Shown: one piece after another, positions 30,791-38,815 of the stretch | How the letters are laid out: every line of letters begins with the position of its first letter | Position numbering within the stretch: position 1 is the first letter of the stretch | Assembly (NCBI GenBank): GCA_934234215.1 | Contig: CAKQHB010000020.1 | Coordinates: 1 to 57,881, forward strand | From: an uncultured Cuneatibacter sp. | GTDB taxonomy: Bacteria > Bacillota > Clostridia > Lachnospirales > Lachnospiraceae | Reading direction: 5' to 3' | Length of the DNA stretch: 57,881 bases | Made by a program: the position numbers and the translations under genes | Notes under the pieces: generated by a model | Database searches by the model: none | The model's input: the letters and a program-made list of their open reading frames with translations, nothing else | What the model was told of the DNA's origin: nothing

Positions 30791-31867
30791 ATGAGAAACA
30801 TGGAAACAAAGAACGAAGTATATGCAGAAAATGTCGCACTGTCGGAAGACGGCAAGGCGGTTGTGATTCTGGATCAGACACAGCTCCCGAACCGTACTGA
30901 GTTTCTGACACTGGGCACTGCAAAGGATCTGTATGATGCAATCTATAAGCTGCAGGTGCGAGGAGCACCCGCGATCGGCATTTGTGCCGGATATGGCATG
31001 TATGTGCTGGCAAATGCTTATGAGACAGACGACTACGATACCTTCCTGGAGCAGTTCCGCAAGGATAAGGAGTATCTGGATTCCTCCAGACCGACAGCAG
31101 TCAATCTGAGCTGGGCGCTGAACCGTATGGAGAAAGTTGTTTTGGATCACGCGGATGCATCTGTGGCAGAGCTCAAGCAGCTGCTGCACGATGAGGCAGT
31201 TCAGATCCAGACAGAAGACATCGAGATGTGTCGTGCGATTTCCGAGTATGGTCTGACCGTATTAAAGGACGGCGATGGTGTGCTGACGCACTGCAACGCA
31301 GGTCCGCTGGCAACTTCCCGTTACGGGACTGCATTAGGGCCGCTGTTACTGGGACATGAGCGCGGCATGGAGTTCCATGTCTATGCAGATGAGACAAGAC
31401 CGCTGCTGCAGGGCGCACGACTGACTGCTTATGAGCTGAACAAGGCTGGCGTGGATGTTACTCTGATCTGTGATAATATGGCGAGCCTCGTTATGAAGAA
31501 CGGCTGGGTGCAGGCTTGCTTCGTAGGATGTGACCGCATTGCGGCAAACGGCGATGCAGCAAACAAGATCGGTACGAGCGGAGTTGCAATTCTGGCAAAG
31601 TATTACGGTATTCCGTTCTATGTACTGGGACCGACCTCCACCATTGATATGAATTGTCCCACTGGAGATGACATCAAGATCGAGCTGCGCAAGGAGGAAG
31701 AGATCCGCTCCGGCTTCTACAAAGAACCGATGGCTCCGGCAGATGTAAAGTGCTACAATCCTGCATTTGATGTGACCGATCATGAGCTGATCGCGGGCAT
31801 CATTACGGAGAAGGGCATTTGCAGACCGCCTTACAGCGAGAGCCTTGGGAAATTGTTCAGAAAATAG
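30791..31867 (+). CDS. mtnA: Methylthioribose-1-phosphate isomerase
   Basis: A 358-residue isomerase converting 5-methylthioribose-1-phosphate (or 5-deoxyribose-1-phosphate) to the ribulose form. The catalytic Cys lies in LTHCNAGPLATSRYGTALG and the catalytic Asp in FVGCDRIAANGDAANKIGT. The ATG at 30791 follows AGTGAGG. The classical methionine salvage genes mtnB, mtnC and mtnD do not follow, which points to a shorter route ending in aldol cleavage. Confidence 0.94.
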   Translation: MRNMETKNEVYAENVALSEDGKAVVILDQTQLPNRTEFLTLGTAKDLYDAIYKLQVRGAPAIGICAGYGMYVLANAYETDDYDTFLEQFRKDKEYLDSSRPTAVNLSWALNRMEKVVLDHADASVAELKQLLHDEAVQIQTEDIEMCRAISEYGLTVLKDGDGVLTHCNAGPLATSRYGTALGPLLLGHERGMEFHVYADETRPLLQGARLTAYELNKAGVDVTLICDNMASLVMKNGWVQACFVGCDRIAANGDAANKIGTSGVAILAKYYGIPFYVLGPTSTIDMNCPTGDDIKIELRKEEEIRSGFYKEPMAPADVKCYNPAFDVTDHELIAGIITEKGICRPPYSESLGKLFRK

Positions 31868-31891
31868 TGAAAAAATTTGTGATATGCCGAC

Positions 31892-31920
31892 TTGTCAAGA
31901 AAAACGAAACGTGTTAAACT
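31892..31920 (+). promoter_or_regulatory. Sigma-A type promoter of the BMP lipoprotein gene
   Basis: TTGTCA and TAAACT are separated by 17 nt. The predicted transcript starts near 31927. Confidence 0.7.
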
Positions 31921-31929
31921 TTAATTGTT

Positions 31930-31959
31930 ATGGGCATATTTCGTAGAAAATATGCCCAT
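31930..31959 (+). other. 5'-terminal hairpin of the BMP lipoprotein mRNA
   Basis: A perfect 12-bp stem (ATGGGCATATTT with AAATATGCCCAT) has the loop CGTAGA and lies within a few bases of the predicted transcript start. No proper T-run follows, so it is not a clear terminator. It probably protects the 5' end of an abundant mRNA. No purine riboswitch core was found. Confidence 0.6.
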
Positions 31960-31991
31960 TAGACCTTTTCTGAGGAGAAATGGAGGAAAAC

Positions 31992-33209
31992 ATGAAAAAA
32001 TTATTGGCAACCCTGCTGACAGCAGCTATGACCATGTCTTTACTGGCTGGATGCTCCAACAGCAGCAACAACGACAGCAAGTCCACAGAAGGAACCAAGG
32101 GCACTCAGGCTGAGACCGAGAGCGAAGCTGAGAGCGAGAGCGGCGAGACCAAGGCTGAGGCAAATGGTGACGGCGCAGCATTAAAGATTGCGATCGTCAG
32201 CAGCCCGTCCGGCGTTGATGATGGTTCTTTCAACGAAGATAACTACAACGGTATTCTGGCATTCCTCGATGAGAATCCGGACAGCACCGTTACCCCTGTA
32301 AAGGAAACCACCGGTGATGTATCCGCTTGTATCCAGACCGTATCTGATATCGTAGCTGATTACGATGTTATCGTATGCTGCGGTTTCCAGTTCGCTGGTA
32401 TCGGAACAATCGCAGAGGATAACCCTGATGTAGATTTCATTCTGGTAGACAGCAATCCTACCGATGCTGAGGGTAATGACACTGAAGTTGACAACATCTA
32501 CGCTATGACCTTCGCTGAACAGGAGAGTGGTTTCTTCGCTGGTATCGCTGCTGCTATGGAAACCAAGACCGGCAAGGTTGCAGTTGTAAACGGTATTGCA
32601 TATCCTTCTAATGTAAACTATCAGTACGGTTTCGAGTCTGGTGTAAACTATGCAAATGCAAAGCTGGACACCGATGCTGAGATCGTAGAGCTGCCTTCTT
32701 ACGCTGGTACTGATGTTACCAATGCAAACGTAGGCGGTAACTATGTAGGAAGCTTCGCAGACGAAGCTACCGGTAAGGTTCTTGGTAACGCTCTGATCGA
32801 CGAAGGCTGCGACATCATCTTTGTAGCAGCTGGTGCATCCGGTAACGGTGTCTTCACCGCTGCCAAGGAAGCTACTGATGTAAAGGTAATCGGTTGTGAC
32901 GTTGACCAGTACGATGACGGTGCAAACGGCGACTCCAATGTTATCCTGACCTCCGTTCTGAAGGTTATGAGCATGAACGTAGAGAAGCAGCTGAATGCCA
33001 TCAAGGACGGCACCTTCAAGGGTGGAAACGTTCTGCTGCAGGCTGATACCGATTCTACCGGTTTCGTAAGCGATGCTGACAGATGCCAGTTAAGCGATGA
33101 CACCATCTCCGCTCTGAATGATGTATATGAGCTGGTTAAGGATGGCACCATCGTTCCGGCTGCTAACTTCAATGGCAATACTCCGGAGGATTTCCCTGGC
33201 CTGAAATAA
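31992..33209 (+). CDS. BMP-family nucleoside-binding lipoprotein
   Basis: A 405-residue secreted lipoprotein. The lipobox is SLLAGC with Cys at 21, followed by a Ser/Glu/Thr-rich linker (about 22-60) and the BMP/PnrA-like periplasmic-binding fold (SSPSGVDDGSFNEDNYNGIL at its start). Family members bind purine nucleosides and feed them to the ABC importer encoded next. Codon use is strongly biased (many GCT, ACC, GGT), unlike the neighbours, which indicates high expression. The ATG at 31992 follows GGAGG. It has its own promoter and a terminator before the transporter genes. Confidence 0.93.
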   Translation: MKKLLATLLTAAMTMSLLAGCSNSSNNDSKSTEGTKGTQAETESEAESESGETKAEANGDGAALKIAIVSSPSGVDDGSFNEDNYNGILAFLDENPDSTVTPVKETTGDVSACIQTVSDIVADYDVIVCCGFQFAGIGTIAEDNPDVDFILVDSNPTDAEGNDTEVDNIYAMTFAEQESGFFAGIAAAMETKTGKVAVVNGIAYPSNVNYQYGFESGVNYANAKLDTDAEIVELPSYAGTDVTNANVGGNYVGSFADEATGKVLGNALIDEGCDIIFVAAGASGNGVFTAAKEATDVKVIGCDVDQYDDGANGDSNVILTSVLKVMSMNVEKQLNAIKDGTFKGGNVLLQADTDSTGFVSDADRCQLSDDTISALNDVYELVKDGTIVPAANFNGNTPEDFPGLK

Positions 33210-33257
33210 AATAAATAAAATGCAGCTTGCTGCATAATTGGAACTTGAATGAGAGGA

Positions 33258-33294
33258 GGGTTGTTGTATCGACGAATATACAGCAACCCTTTTT
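33258..33294 (+). terminator. Intrinsic terminator or attenuator between binding protein and transporter
   Basis: The stem GGGTTGTTGTAT pairs with ATACAGCAACCC, followed by five T. It would stop most transcripts after the binding protein, so that it is made in excess over the membrane parts, a common arrangement in ABC importers. Confidence 0.8.
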
Positions 33295-33399
33295 CTCCTT
33301 GCAAGGTATTGTCAAAAAAAGATCATGATCGAGCCGTATTTCCGCCAGACGGGAACAGGACTGAGTGATGATCAGACAGAAAGAGAAAGGAGAGTAGCC

Positions 33400-34932
33400 A
33401 TGTCAGAAGAATATATTGTAGAGATGCGGCATATCACGAAGAGATTTCCGGGTATTGTCGCAAATGATGATGTGACACTTCAGATCAAAAAAGGGGAGAT
33501 CTTTGCTCTTCTCGGAGAAAACGGAGCGGGAAAATCCACGCTCATGAGTATGCTGTTCGGTATGTACGAGCCGGACGAAGGTGAGATTTATGTGCGGGGG
33601 AAGAAAGAGAGGATCGCTTCTCCCAGTTATGCCTCCAGTCTGAATATTGGTATGGTACATCAGCATTTCAAGCTGGTATCGAACTACACGATCGCAGAAA
33701 ATATTGTAATGGGGATGGAACCGATCAAAAAGCTTGCAGGTCTGTTCCCGGTCGTTGATATGAAGAAGGCGAATCATGACATTGCAGAGCTTTCCAAGCA
33801 GTACGGTCTGGAAGTAAATCCGACACAGGTAATCGAGACAACGAACGTCTCCACTCAGCAGCGTGTCGAGATTCTGAAGATGCTGTACCGTGAGGCGGAA
33901 ATCCTGATCTTCGATGAGCCGACTGCTGTACTGACCCCTCAGGAGATCGAGTTCTTATTGAAAATCATTCGTGGACTGCGGGATGCGGGCAAGACGATCA
34001 TTCTGATCACCCATAAGTTAGAGGAAATCAAGCAGGTTGCGGACCGCTGCGCGATCCTGAATCGCGGTAAGCTGATTGATGTGCTGGATGTGAAGACGAC
34101 CAGTACCCGCACGATGGCAAACCTGATGGTTGGACGTACCGTTAATTTCGAAGTAGAAAAAGAAGCGCCGAAGTTTGGCGATGTTGTTCTGGATGTGAAG
34201 AACCTGACTGTCAGGAACGAGGATAAGTTTGATGTGGTCAAGAATGTCTCCTTCTCGATCCACGCAGGAGAGGTATTTGCCATTGCCGGCGTTTCCGGAA
34301 ATGGACAGGTAGAGATCGCAGATGCTATTGCCGGATTGTTAAAGGCAGACAGCGGCAGCATTGTGTTGAACGGCAGAGACATCACCCATGAGCCGATCCG
34401 AACCCGGACAGAGGCAGGTATTTCGTATATTCCGGAGGATCGTCAGAGCTATGGTCTGGTGATGGATTTCTCTCTGGAAGAGAATATGGCGATGAAGACT
34501 TACTACAAGGAACCATTCTGCAAGAAGGGCATTCTGCAGCAGAAGGAGTTCACAAAGTATTCCGATCAGCTGATCGAGAAGTACGATGTCCGCAGCGGCC
34601 AGGGCAGCGCCACCGTTGTACGTTCCATGAGTGGTGGTAACCAGCAGAAGGCGATCATCGCAAGAGAAGTTGAGCTGGAATCTCCGCTGATGATCTTTGT
34701 ACAGCCGACTCGTGGTCTGGATATCGGTGCGATCGAGAACATTCACCGTCAGATCATCGGAGAGCGTGACAAGGGCAGAGCGATCCTTTTGATTTCTCTG
34801 GAACTGGATGAGATCATGAACTGTGCAGATACGATCGGCGTTATTTACAATGGTCAGTTGAACAAGATCGCACCGGCATCCGAGCTGACGACCAGTCAGG
34901 TTGGTGAATTCATGATGGGTGTAAAGGAGTGA
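33400..34932 (+). CDS. Nucleoside ABC importer, ATP-binding protein (two ATPase domains)
   Basis: A 510-residue protein with two ABC domains in tandem, as in ribose/nucleoside importers. The first domain has Walker A GENGAGKSTL and Walker B EILIFDEPTAVLT; its signature region is VSTQQRVEIL. The second domain has a degenerate Walker A (GVSGNGQVEI) and signature MSGGNQQKAI, with Walker B LMIFVQPTRGLD where the usual Glu/Asp after the strand is altered. The ATG at 33400 follows AAAGGAGAG. It acts with the two permeases that follow. Confidence 0.94.
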   Translation: MSEEYIVEMRHITKRFPGIVANDDVTLQIKKGEIFALLGENGAGKSTLMSMLFGMYEPDEGEIYVRGKKERIASPSYASSLNIGMVHQHFKLVSNYTIAENIVMGMEPIKKLAGLFPVVDMKKANHDIAELSKQYGLEVNPTQVIETTNVSTQQRVEILKMLYREAEILIFDEPTAVLTPQEIEFLLKIIRGLRDAGKTIILITHKLEEIKQVADRCAILNRGKLIDVLDVKTTSTRTMANLMVGRTVNFEVEKEAPKFGDVVLDVKNLTVRNEDKFDVVKNVSFSIHAGEVFAIAGVSGNGQVEIADAIAGLLKADSGSIVLNGRDITHEPIRTRTEAGISYIPEDRQSYGLVMDFSLEENMAMKTYYKEPFCKKGILQQKEFTKYSDQLIEKYDVRSGQGSATVVRSMSGGNQQKAIIAREVELESPLMIFVQPTRGLDIGAIENIHRQIIGERDKGRAILLISLELDEIMNCADTIGVIYNGQLNKIAPASELTTSQVGEFMMGVKE

Positions 34933-34936
34933 CGGC

Positions 34937-36088
34937 ATGAAAAAACTGATGGTAAAATTACTTGGTAATGAAAAAAGACAGGCAGTGACCATCCCGATCT
35001 TCGCGATTGTGGTCAGCCTGATCGCAGGTGCCATTGTATTGCTGGCACTTGGAAAGAACCCGCTGTACGCATATATGAATCTGCTGCAGGGCTCCGGTAT
35101 TTTGCCGAAGGCAACTTACGCAGGCGGCAGAAGTATGCTGACAGACTTTATGAGCTTTATGAACGCATGGACTCCGATGCTGTTTGCAGCGCTGTCTTTT
35201 ACCGTAGCAGCCCGCGCAGGACTGTTCAACATCGGTATTGCCGGACAGATGCTTTCCGGCGGTTTTCTGGCAACGATCCTGATCGGCTACACGAATCTGC
35301 CTGCAGTGGCAGCCAAGCCTCTGGTCATCGTAGTTGGCATGATTACCGGCGCATTGTTAGGCGCACTGATCGGATGGCTGAAATATCGTTTCAACATCAA
35401 CGAAGTTGTATCAACGATTATGGTGAACTATATTGCACAGTACATCATCAGCTTCTTTATCAACACCGTTTATGTTGACCCGGTATCGAGACAGTCCCGC
35501 AATATCAGCGCAGCCTCCAGACTGACACTGATGGATACCAAGATCGGTGATTTAAAGATGGATATCCCGCTGGGTATCATTCTGGCAATCATCGCGGCAT
35601 TTGCAGTTCGTTTCTTCCTGAATCGAACAAAGACTGGTTTTGAGATCAAGATGGTCGGTTCCAGCAACACCGCAGCGAAGTACGCCGGTGTCAATGTAGG
35701 AAAGAATATCGTTCTCGCAATGGTAATTTCCGGCGCACTGGCAGGTCTGGCAGGCGTGACTTACTATCTGGGCTATTTCGGTTCGATCCAGCCGAAGGTA
35801 CTGCCTTCTACCGGATACGACAGTATCGCAGTTGCACTTTTAGGCGGCAGCAACCCCATCGGCATTATCTTCTCTTCGTTCCTGATTACAGTCATCAGCA
35901 AGGGAAGCACCTACATGACTTCTGCATCCGGCGTGGATTCCGAAATCGCATCTGTTATCACCGGATTGATCCTGCTGTTTTCCGCATGCAGCGCTTTCAT
36001 TGCCTATAAGGTAAATCAGAGCAAGCGTGCGCTGGAGGAGGAAAAGAAGGCGGAAGAGAAAGCAGGAAAGGAGGCAGATCATGAATAA
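34937..36088 (+). CDS. Nucleoside ABC importer, permease 1
   Basis: A 383-residue membrane protein of the BPD_transp_2 (branched-chain/ribose) family with about ten helices. Typical blocks are ARAGLFNIGIAGQMLSGGF and GFEIKMVGSSNTAAKYAGVN, the latter being the coupling region that meets the ATPase. The C-terminus is a charged Lys/Glu tail. It starts 4 nt after the ATPase gene and overlaps the next permease gene by 8 nt. Confidence 0.93.
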   Translation: MKKLMVKLLGNEKRQAVTIPIFAIVVSLIAGAIVLLALGKNPLYAYMNLLQGSGILPKATYAGGRSMLTDFMSFMNAWTPMLFAALSFTVAARAGLFNIGIAGQMLSGGFLATILIGYTNLPAVAAKPLVIVVGMITGALLGALIGWLKYRFNINEVVSTIMVNYIAQYIISFFINTVYVDPVSRQSRNISAASRLTLMDTKIGDLKMDIPLGIILAIIAAFAVRFFLNRTKTGFEIKMVGSSNTAAKYAGVNVGKNIVLAMVISGALAGLAGVTYYLGYFGSIQPKVLPSTGYDSIAVALLGGSNPIGIIFSSFLITVISKGSTYMTSASGVDSEIASVITGLILLFSACSAFIAYKVNQSKRALEEEKKAEEKAGKEADHE

Positions 36089-37040
36089 TATCATTATCGA
36101 CGGTTTATCCTTTGCATTGCCCCTTTTTATTATGGCAATCGGCGGTATTTACAGTGAGAAGAGCGGTATTACGAACCTGGCGCTGGAAGGTCTGCAGGGC
36201 TTTGGCGCCTTCACCGGCGCACTGATCGCAGTGCTGTTGGCGGACAAGTTTGGCGGCAACTCTCAGGTACCGTTTTATCTGGCGATGTTATTTGCAGTGA
36301 TCGGCGGTGCGGTCTATTCTCTGATCCATGCACTGCTCTGCATCAAGTTCCGGGCAAATCAGGTTATCAGTGGTGTTGTTATCAACATTCTGGCGATGGC
36401 ACTGACCGCATTCCTGACGAAGCTGGTAAACAGTCAGGTATTCGGAACTCCTTCAGATCGTTTTGTACTGGGCGTATCCGCCCGTTTCACCGTTCCGGGT
36501 ATTTCCAGGATTCCGGTTCTGGGTGCAATCTTCACGAATATTTATCCCTTTGAGATCGTGATTATCGTTGTTGCTGTGATCGCATGGTATGTGATGTACA
36601 AGACCCGTTTTGGTATGCATCTGCGTGCCTGTGGTGACAACCCTCATGCAGTAGATGCAGCAGGTATTGAGGTAGCAAAGATTCGTTACGTTGCAGTTAT
36701 GGTATCCGGCGCTCTGTCCGGACTGGCAGGTATCTGCTTTGCCTATTCTATTTCCGCAAACTTCTCTTCCAGCATTTATATGGGCTATGGCTATCTGTCC
36801 ATCGCGGCTCTGATCTTCGGTAACTGGACGATCCTGCCGACACTGGGCGCCTGCCTGCTGTTCGGATTTGCAAAGTCCGGTGGTTACGAGCTGGTCAAGA
36901 TGCTGGAGATGCCCAGCAGCTACTCCGATCTCGTTATGATCCTGCCGTATGTGCTGACACTGCTGCTTCTGGTCTTCTTCTCGAAGCACAACCATGCACC
37001 GCGTGCACTGGGTGAGATCTACGACAAGGGCAAGAGATAA
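36081..37040 (+). CDS. Nucleoside ABC importer, permease 2
   Basis: A 319-residue BPD_transp_2 permease with blocks GIYSEKSGITNLALEGLQG and GMHLRACGDNPHAVDAAGI. The ATG at 36081 follows AAAGGAGG. With permease 1 it forms the heterodimeric channel. Its order after the binding protein, ATPase and permease 1 is the same as in NupN-O-P-Q type guanosine importers. Confidence 0.93.
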   Translation: MNNIIIDGLSFALPLFIMAIGGIYSEKSGITNLALEGLQGFGAFTGALIAVLLADKFGGNSQVPFYLAMLFAVIGGAVYSLIHALLCIKFRANQVISGVVINILAMALTAFLTKLVNSQVFGTPSDRFVLGVSARFTVPGISRIPVLGAIFTNIYPFEIVIIVVAVIAWYVMYKTRFGMHLRACGDNPHAVDAAGIEVAKIRYVAVMVSGALSGLAGICFAYSISANFSSSIYMGYGYLSIAALIFGNWTILPTLGACLLFGFAKSGGYELVKMLEMPSSYSDLVMILPYVLTLLLLVFFSKHNHAPRALGEIYDKGKR

Positions 37041-37093
37041 GCTGATTTGTTTGACAAAGAAACGCCGATGGGCGCTTCGGAAGAGAGGTCACT

Positions 37094-38377
37094 ATGAAAA
37101 TTCGTTTTTATAATGCGCGTATCATGACGATGGAACAGGGCTGTGAGATCCAGCAGGGCGAGCTGGCAGTTGTAAATGACCGGATCGCCTATGTAGGCCC
37201 GGAACGCACAGCGGAGCAGTTAGCTGGCAGCCGGTGGGATCGTGAAGTGGACGTAAAAGGCGATGTGCTGATGCCTGGCTTTAAGAATGCCCACACCCAT
37301 TCCGCTATGACATTCCTGCGTTCCTTCGCAGATGACATGCCGCTGCAGGATTGGCTGGAAAAGCAGATATTCCCCCGCGAGGCAAAGCTGACACCGGAGG
37401 ATATTTACGAGCTGTCCAAGCTGGCAATCCTCGAATATCTCACCAGCGGTATGACGGCAAACTTTGATATGTATCTGACGCCGGAGACGATCTCTCAGGC
37501 ATCCCGCGATATGGGATTCCGTACAGTGATGGTGGGCGGTGTCAATAACTTCAGCCAGTCTGTGCCGCAGTTAGGCGACTGGTATCAGAAGTATAATCAG
37601 AAAGACGATCTGGTATCCTTCCAGTTGGGATTCCATGCGGAGTATACCGCAACCGAGAGTCTGCTGCGGGAGATCGCAGAGCTGGCGCACAGCCTGAAAG
37701 CTCCGGTGTACACGCACAATTCCGAGACAGCAGCAGAGGTAGCTGGCTGCAAGGAGCGCTATGGCAAGACACCGACGGCGCTGCTTGAAGATCTTGGCAT
37801 GTTTGAGTATGGCGGCGGCGGTTATCACTGCGTTTACCTGACAGAAGAAGACATGGATATTTTCCAGCGTCACAACATGTGGGTTGTCACAAACCCCGGT
37901 TCTAATACAAAGCTGGCCAGCGGTATCGCACCGATCACCCGGATGATGGAGCGCGGCATGAATCTGGCAATCGGTACAGATGGTCCTGCCAGCAACAACT
38001 GCCTCGATATGTTCCGGGAAATGTTCCTTGTGACCGGTCTGGCAAAGCTGCGGGAGAAGGATGCCGCCGTTGTGGATGCCGAAGCAGTGCTGCAGATGGC
38101 AGCAAAGGGCGGCGCACTGGCGATGCAGCTGCCGGAATGTGATACACTGGCAGTTGGTAAGAAAGCAGACCTGATCCGTATCGATCTGCATCAGCCGAAT
38201 ATGCAGCCGCTGAACAATATTGCGAAGAACATCGTATACAGTGGCAGCAAGCAGAATGTCAGGATGACGATGGTAAACGGCGAGATCCTGTATGAGAATG
38301 GCGAGTTCCGGAAGGGTGTCGATCCCGAAGCTATCTATGCAAAGGCAAACGAGATTATCGCCCGCATCGGAAAATAA
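37094..38377 (+). CDS. mtaD: 5-methylthioadenosine/S-adenosylhomocysteine deaminase family
   Basis: A 427-residue amidohydrolase that deaminates adenosine-type nucleosides (MTA, SAH, 5'-deoxyadenosine). The metal and catalytic residues are clear: HTH in KNAHTHSAMTFLRS, His in GFHAEYTATE, His in YHCVYLTEED, and Asp in AIGTDGPASNN. It is the last gene of the salvage cluster, 53 nt after the permease, and would turn imported or internal 6-aminopurine nucleosides into the 6-oxo form used by the phosphorylase. A strong terminator follows. Confidence 0.9.
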   Translation: MKIRFYNARIMTMEQGCEIQQGELAVVNDRIAYVGPERTAEQLAGSRWDREVDVKGDVLMPGFKNAHTHSAMTFLRSFADDMPLQDWLEKQIFPREAKLTPEDIYELSKLAILEYLTSGMTANFDMYLTPETISQASRDMGFRTVMVGGVNNFSQSVPQLGDWYQKYNQKDDLVSFQLGFHAEYTATESLLREIAELAHSLKAPVYTHNSETAAEVAGCKERYGKTPTALLEDLGMFEYGGGGYHCVYLTEEDMDIFQRHNMWVVTNPGSNTKLASGIAPITRMMERGMNLAIGTDGPASNNCLDMFREMFLVTGLAKLREKDAAVVDAEAVLQMAAKGGALAMQLPECDTLAVGKKADLIRIDLHQPNMQPLNNIAKNIVYSGSKQNVRMTMVNGEILYENGEFRKGVDPEAIYAKANEIIARIGK

Positions 38378-38403
38378 GAACAGAAAAAAGGAAAAGATAG
38401 GAT

Positions 38404-38433
38404 AGCCCTCGGAAGCAATTCCGGGGGCTTTTT
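38404..38433 (+). terminator. Intrinsic terminator of the salvage cluster
   Basis: AGCCCTCGGAA pairs with TTCCGGGGGCT around GCAA, followed by five T. The palindromic repeat begins at the next base. Confidence 0.9.
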
Positions 38434-38469
38434 ACTTTATAGGAAATTGCGTCGCATTTCCTATAAAGT
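38434..38469. repeat. Terminator-linked palindromic repeat, intact copy
   Basis: All 36 bp are identical to the copy at 16735, including 14-bp perfect arms. It is followed by AAAAAGCGCTCCGCG and a GC-rich stretch. It lies directly after the T-run of the terminator at 38404-38433 and upstream of the spoVAD-AE segment. Confidence 0.9.
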
Positions 38470-38620
38470 AAAAAGCGCTCCGCGGGATGCGCACTCGCGC
38501 GAAGAAGAAATATGTCGCAAGCGACCTGCAGCAGGTGAGAATAAATTGCATAATCCCTGCACATTTCGGATATCCTAAAGCTGTTTCAAAAAGAAAAACA
38601 GAAAGTGAGGTATCACGAAA

Positions 38621-38815
38621 ATGGATGGAACACCGGGGGCTATTTTGCCCATTGGTCTGCTGCAGTACATGGGAGTGCGGGAGGATGCGATGGATCGCTA
38701 TTTGCAGATGAGTGAGGAGGAGAAAGCGGCGATCGCGGCAAAGAGCCGTCATGTCACAAGCCGGGAAGAGATGGAGCATCTCGTGCAGATGATGGCGGAA
38801 GGAAAGTTTGAATGA
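38621..38815 (+). CDS. Small protein before spoVAD, 64 residues
   Basis: A 64-residue soluble protein. The N-terminal part is Gly/Pro/Leu-rich (PGAILPIGLLQYMG), and the rest is an acidic helix with many Glu and Met. The start follows GAGGT. Its stop overlaps the ATG of spoVAD (ATGA), so it is translated with spoVAD. No family was recognised. It may be a spore protein, or a leader cistron that arose where spoVAD lost its old upstream genes. Confidence 0.7.
   Translation: MDGTPGAILPIGLLQYMGVREDAMDRYLQMSEEEKAAIAAKSRHVTSREEMEHLVQMMAEGKFE

Noticed and set aside
31921..31991. Purine riboswitch before the BMP lipoprotein gene
   Set aside because: Only a single perfect hairpin is present; there is no three-way junction sequence.
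38471..38560. GC-rich stretch after the palindromic repeat as a transposase remnant
   Set aside because: No protein-coding similarity or extended ORF could be seen; it is treated only as the repeat's tail.
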